Source: Candidatus Competibacteraceae bacterium
GTDB taxonomy: Bacteria > Pseudomonadota > Gammaproteobacteria > Competibacterales > Competibacteraceae
Reading direction: 5' to 3'
Assembly (NCBI GenBank): GCA_016713505.1
Contig: JADJPA010000001.1
Span: forward strand, 186,001 to 250,000
DNA length: 64,000 nt
Positions 62,076 to 64,000 of this stretch are shown here, one piece after another. The notes under the pieces were generated by a model. It had not been told where the DNA came from and searched no databases. It saw only the letters and a program-made list of their open reading frames with translations. The first letter of the stretch is position 1; each line of letters starts with the position of its first letter. The position numbers and the translations under genes are program-made.

Positions 62076-63431
62076 CTAATTGACCCGGGCGAGCAGCACG
62101 ATATCGACGCGCCGGTTCAGCGCCCGATTCTGCGGGGTGTTGTTGGGGGCGACCGGTTGGGTGTCGGCGCGGCCTTCGCTGCTGAAACGGCCGGGGCTGT
62201 TGCTGCCGGTGGCCAGGATCTTGACCACGCTTTCGGCGCGGGCCTTGGACAGATGCCAGTTGGAGGGGAATTGCAGGGTGCGAATCGGCACGTTGTCGCT
62301 GTGGCCGGTGACCAACACCCGGCCCTGCACCTTGTTCATTTCCGCGCCGATTTGCTGGAGCAGGTTGTAAAATGTCGGCTTGACCTCGGCCTTGCCCGAA
62401 TCGAACAGGCCATCGCCGCGGAGGCGCACCGTGGTTTGATCGGGTCCCTCGATCACTTCGACCAGCCCTTGCCGGATTTGCGGGTCCAGAAACGTCCGTA
62501 AGGCCTGGCTGAGCTGGCTCAGTTGGGCGTTGGGTTTGCCGGCGGCCGGCGTCGCGGCGATCCCGCCGCGACGCACGGTGGCCACGGTCTGGCCCCGGAT
62601 GTCGGCCAGCGCGGTCAACACGGGATCGGAAGTGGTGTTCAGCAACCAGTTGAAAATCGCGAAAGCCAGCAGCAGCAAGGCGGCGGCGACGCCGGCCACC
62701 ACCCACAGCGGCACGTAGCGGATCAGCGGATTGCGCGGTTCGAGCGCGCCGCGCCAGTGCGGGGACAGATCGCGTTCGAACTCGCCGCGGGCGCTGCGGA
62801 TGGCGTTGTAGGCCCGTTCCCGTTGCTGGTCCAGGCGGTCGCGGCCGTTTTCCAACAGCTTGTAGCGGCCTTGCAGCCCGAACGCCAGACACAAATACAT
62901 CAGCTCCAGCAGATACAGATTCTTGCGCGGGTCGAGCACGATTGAATCCAGCAATTCGAAAAACTTCTCGCCGCCCCAGGCTTCATTGTGAAAGGTGATC
63001 AGCAGGCTGTTTTCACTCCATTCGCTGGCTCGGCCCCAGGGCGTGTTCAAGATGACTTCGTCGAGGGTGGTGCACAGAATGTAGCGGGCGCGGAAGACGG
63101 TTTTTTCGTCGATGCCGGCGTTGCGGGCGTTGGCGGTGAAGGCTTTGACCTCCTCGATCATGCGCTGGCGCAACCGCTCGGGTTCGGGGTGCGAGGAGGT
63201 GTTCTTAAGGCGCATGATCAGGCCGAGCAGCGGCGCGGCGGCGGCTTCCAACGGGTTCAAGCCAACGCCGCTCGGCGCGATCGGCTCCTCGGACGGAGGC
63301 GCCTCGGGCGGGCGCGGCGGCGGGCGCGTCGCATCCGAGGGGGTGGAGCGCCGGCCGCCCGGCGACGGCCGGATGACGGTGCGTTCGCCAGGATCGTCGT
63401 CAGGGCCGGCAAAGGGATCGTCGATGGTCAC
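62076..63431 (-). CDS. tssL: Type VI secretion protein TssL with OmpA domain
   Basis: Protein of 451 residues from GTG at 63431. An N-terminal Pro-rich stretch is followed by the DotU-like cytoplasmic domain (about 55-220; ILCTTLDEVILNTPWG, WGGEKFFELLDS), one membrane helix (about 236-260) and a C-terminal OmpA-type peptidoglycan-binding domain (VLVTGHSDNVPI, LSKARAESVVKIL, NRALNRRVDIVLLAR). The extended form anchors the T6SS complex to the cell wall itself, so no separate TagL is needed. Confidence 0.94.
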   Translation of the reverse strand: MTIDDPFAGPDDDPGERTVIRPSPGGRRSTPSDATRPPPRPPEAPPSEEPIAPSGVGLNPLEAAAAPLLGLIMRLKNTSSHPEPERLRQRMIEEVKAFTANARNAGIDEKTVFRARYILCTTLDEVILNTPWGRASEWSENSLLITFHNEAWGGEKFFELLDSIVLDPRKNLYLLELMYLCLAFGLQGRYKLLENGRDRLDQQRERAYNAIRSARGEFERDLSPHWRGALEPRNPLIRYVPLWVVAGVAAALLLLAFAIFNWLLNTTSDPVLTALADIRGQTVATVRRGGIAATPAAGKPNAQLSQLSQALRTFLDPQIRQGLVEVIEGPDQTTVRLRGDGLFDSGKAEVKPTFYNLLQQIGAEMNKVQGRVLVTGHSDNVPIRTLQFPSNWHLSKARAESVVKILATGSNSPGRFSSEGRADTQPVAPNNTPQNRALNRRVDIVLLARVN

Positions 63432-63437
63432 GAGGCA

Positions 63438-64000
63438 TTACTCTTTGATGGCCCAGAACACCATGTCCAGTCCGGGAAAGTCGCCGCCGACAAAAAACGC
63501 GAAACCTCCCGAATTGAGCAATTGCTTCCAGAATTCACTGTTGCGGTCGAGCCGGAAATAAATGAAATCAGCGCGGTAGGGGATTTCACGCGGGGCGACC
63601 GGCAAAGCGTTGACGCCGATGCCGGGCAGGTGGTGGTTGATGAGTTTGGCGATAATCTCGACCGGGCCGATCTTGAGCTGCGGCGGGAAACGGGCGCGCA
63701 GCGTGTCGGAGGCCATATCGGCCCGCACCGCCAGAATGAAGTTGGCCTTGGCGAGCAAGGGCTTTTCCCGATCGGTGATGATGCCGACCCGGATGCCGTA
63801 CTGACGTTCTTCAAGGGGAATCTGGATCGCCGCATCCACTTCTTCCAGGCTGAGCGAGCGGCGCAGCTCACGCATCAGCGGTTCGAAGGTTCTTTGCAGG
63901 TCGTCGTGATCGTAGGCCGGCAGCGTCGGCGGACGGCGTTTGACCTTGTCGGTGAAGGTCGCCATTTCGCCGGCCAGTTGCAAGGCGATCTGATAGAAGG
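63438..64000 (-). CDS. tssK: Type VI secretion baseplate protein TssK (partial)
   Basis: The C-terminal 187 residues of a TssK/ImpJ protein, open to the right edge. Seen are the helical shaft end (LQRTFEPLMRELRRSLS), LAVRADMASDTLRARFPPQLKIGP, IINHHLPG-like LINHHLPGIGVNALP and the final RNSEFWKQLLNSGGFAFFV. TssK links the baseplate to the TssLM membrane complex. It ends 6 bases before tssL, as in the common tssK-tssL-tssM order. Confidence 0.92.
   Translation of the reverse strand, partial: FYQIALQLAGEMATFTDKVKRRPPTLPAYDHDDLQRTFEPLMRELRRSLSLEEVDAAIQIPLEERQYGIRVGIITDREKPLLAKANFILAVRADMASDTLRARFPPQLKIGPVEIIAKLINHHLPGIGVNALPVAPREIPYRADFIYFRLDRNSEFWKQLLNSGGFAFFVGGDFPGLDMVFWAIKE

Overview
The window is one contiguous piece of a GC-rich chromosome, most likely from a gammaproteobacterium with versatile carbon and storage metabolism. 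A relative of the glycogen-accumulating 'Candidatus Competibacter' group is my best guess. That guess rests on the mix of genes (Na+-pumping methylmalonyl-CoA decarboxylase, B12 mutase, malyl-CoA lyase, Pst/PhoU, Trk/Kdp signalling, type VI secretion) and not on a marker gene, so it is an inference. Almost all long reading frames antisense to real genes are shadows of the GC-rich codon pattern.

Layout. 1-2.2 kb (minus): biotin carrier, OadG-like and carboxyltransferase subunits of a Na+-translocating methylmalonyl-CoA decarboxylase. 2.5-5.04 kb: a FabD-like transacylase, a broken EmrA-like gene and folD. 5.08-8.39 kb: two inverted copies of one IS630-family element, each with TA flanks, bracketing a plasmid-type TrfA replication gene; the second copy cuts the 3' end of a HAF-repeat gene. 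9.6-14.4 kb: PdxA2-type dehydrogenase with a kinase remnant, a DUF2147 protein, a CDP-archaeol synthase-like protein, a metallophosphoesterase and an Fe-type alcohol dehydrogenase. 14.5-23.0 kb: malyl-CoA/methylmalyl-CoA lyase, MeaB, an AT-rich DUF4062 gene, both methylmalonyl-CoA mutase subunits and a divergent VOC protein (probable epimerase). 23.4-25.8 kb: chemoreceptor translationally coupled to a periplasmic binding protein. 25.9-31.8 kb: comB, PreP-type protease, small membrane protein, rfbB, exonuclease III. 32.4-36.9 kb: CHASE2 histidine kinase, NtrC-type regulator, DUF1028 protein. 37-42.5 kb: pstSCAB-phoU with a PHO box. 42.7-49.6 kb: SDR, AroD, a tandem eukaryote-type phosphofructokinase, TrkH with the stump of a second TrkH, and ferredoxin-NADP reductase. 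49.7-54.2 kb: the beta (membrane) subunit of the decarboxylase, a 53-residue membrane protein, a small hypothetical protein, KdpE and an N-terminally short KdpD. 54.5-56.6 kb: sulfite/nitrite reductase plus DUF934. 56.7-64 kb: PP2C phosphatase, TagF, TssM, TssL and TssK of a type VI secretion locus that runs off the right edge.

How the parts fit. Mutase (MutAB with MeaB and epimerase) plus the Na+-pumping decarboxylase (alpha, carrier and gamma subunits at the left edge, beta subunit 48 kb away) would turn succinyl-CoA into propionyl-CoA and CO2 while exporting Na+. Mcl can join or split propionyl-CoA/acetyl-CoA and glyoxylate. Copies of a KdpE-like operator lie upstream of kdpDE and upstream of the genes leading into the beta subunit, which suggests, but does not prove, a link between K+/osmotic signalling and the Na+ pump. 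Several genes are decaying or newly truncated (EmrA, DtnK-like, second TrkH, IS copy 1, trfA, HAF), so this region has been rearranged repeatedly.
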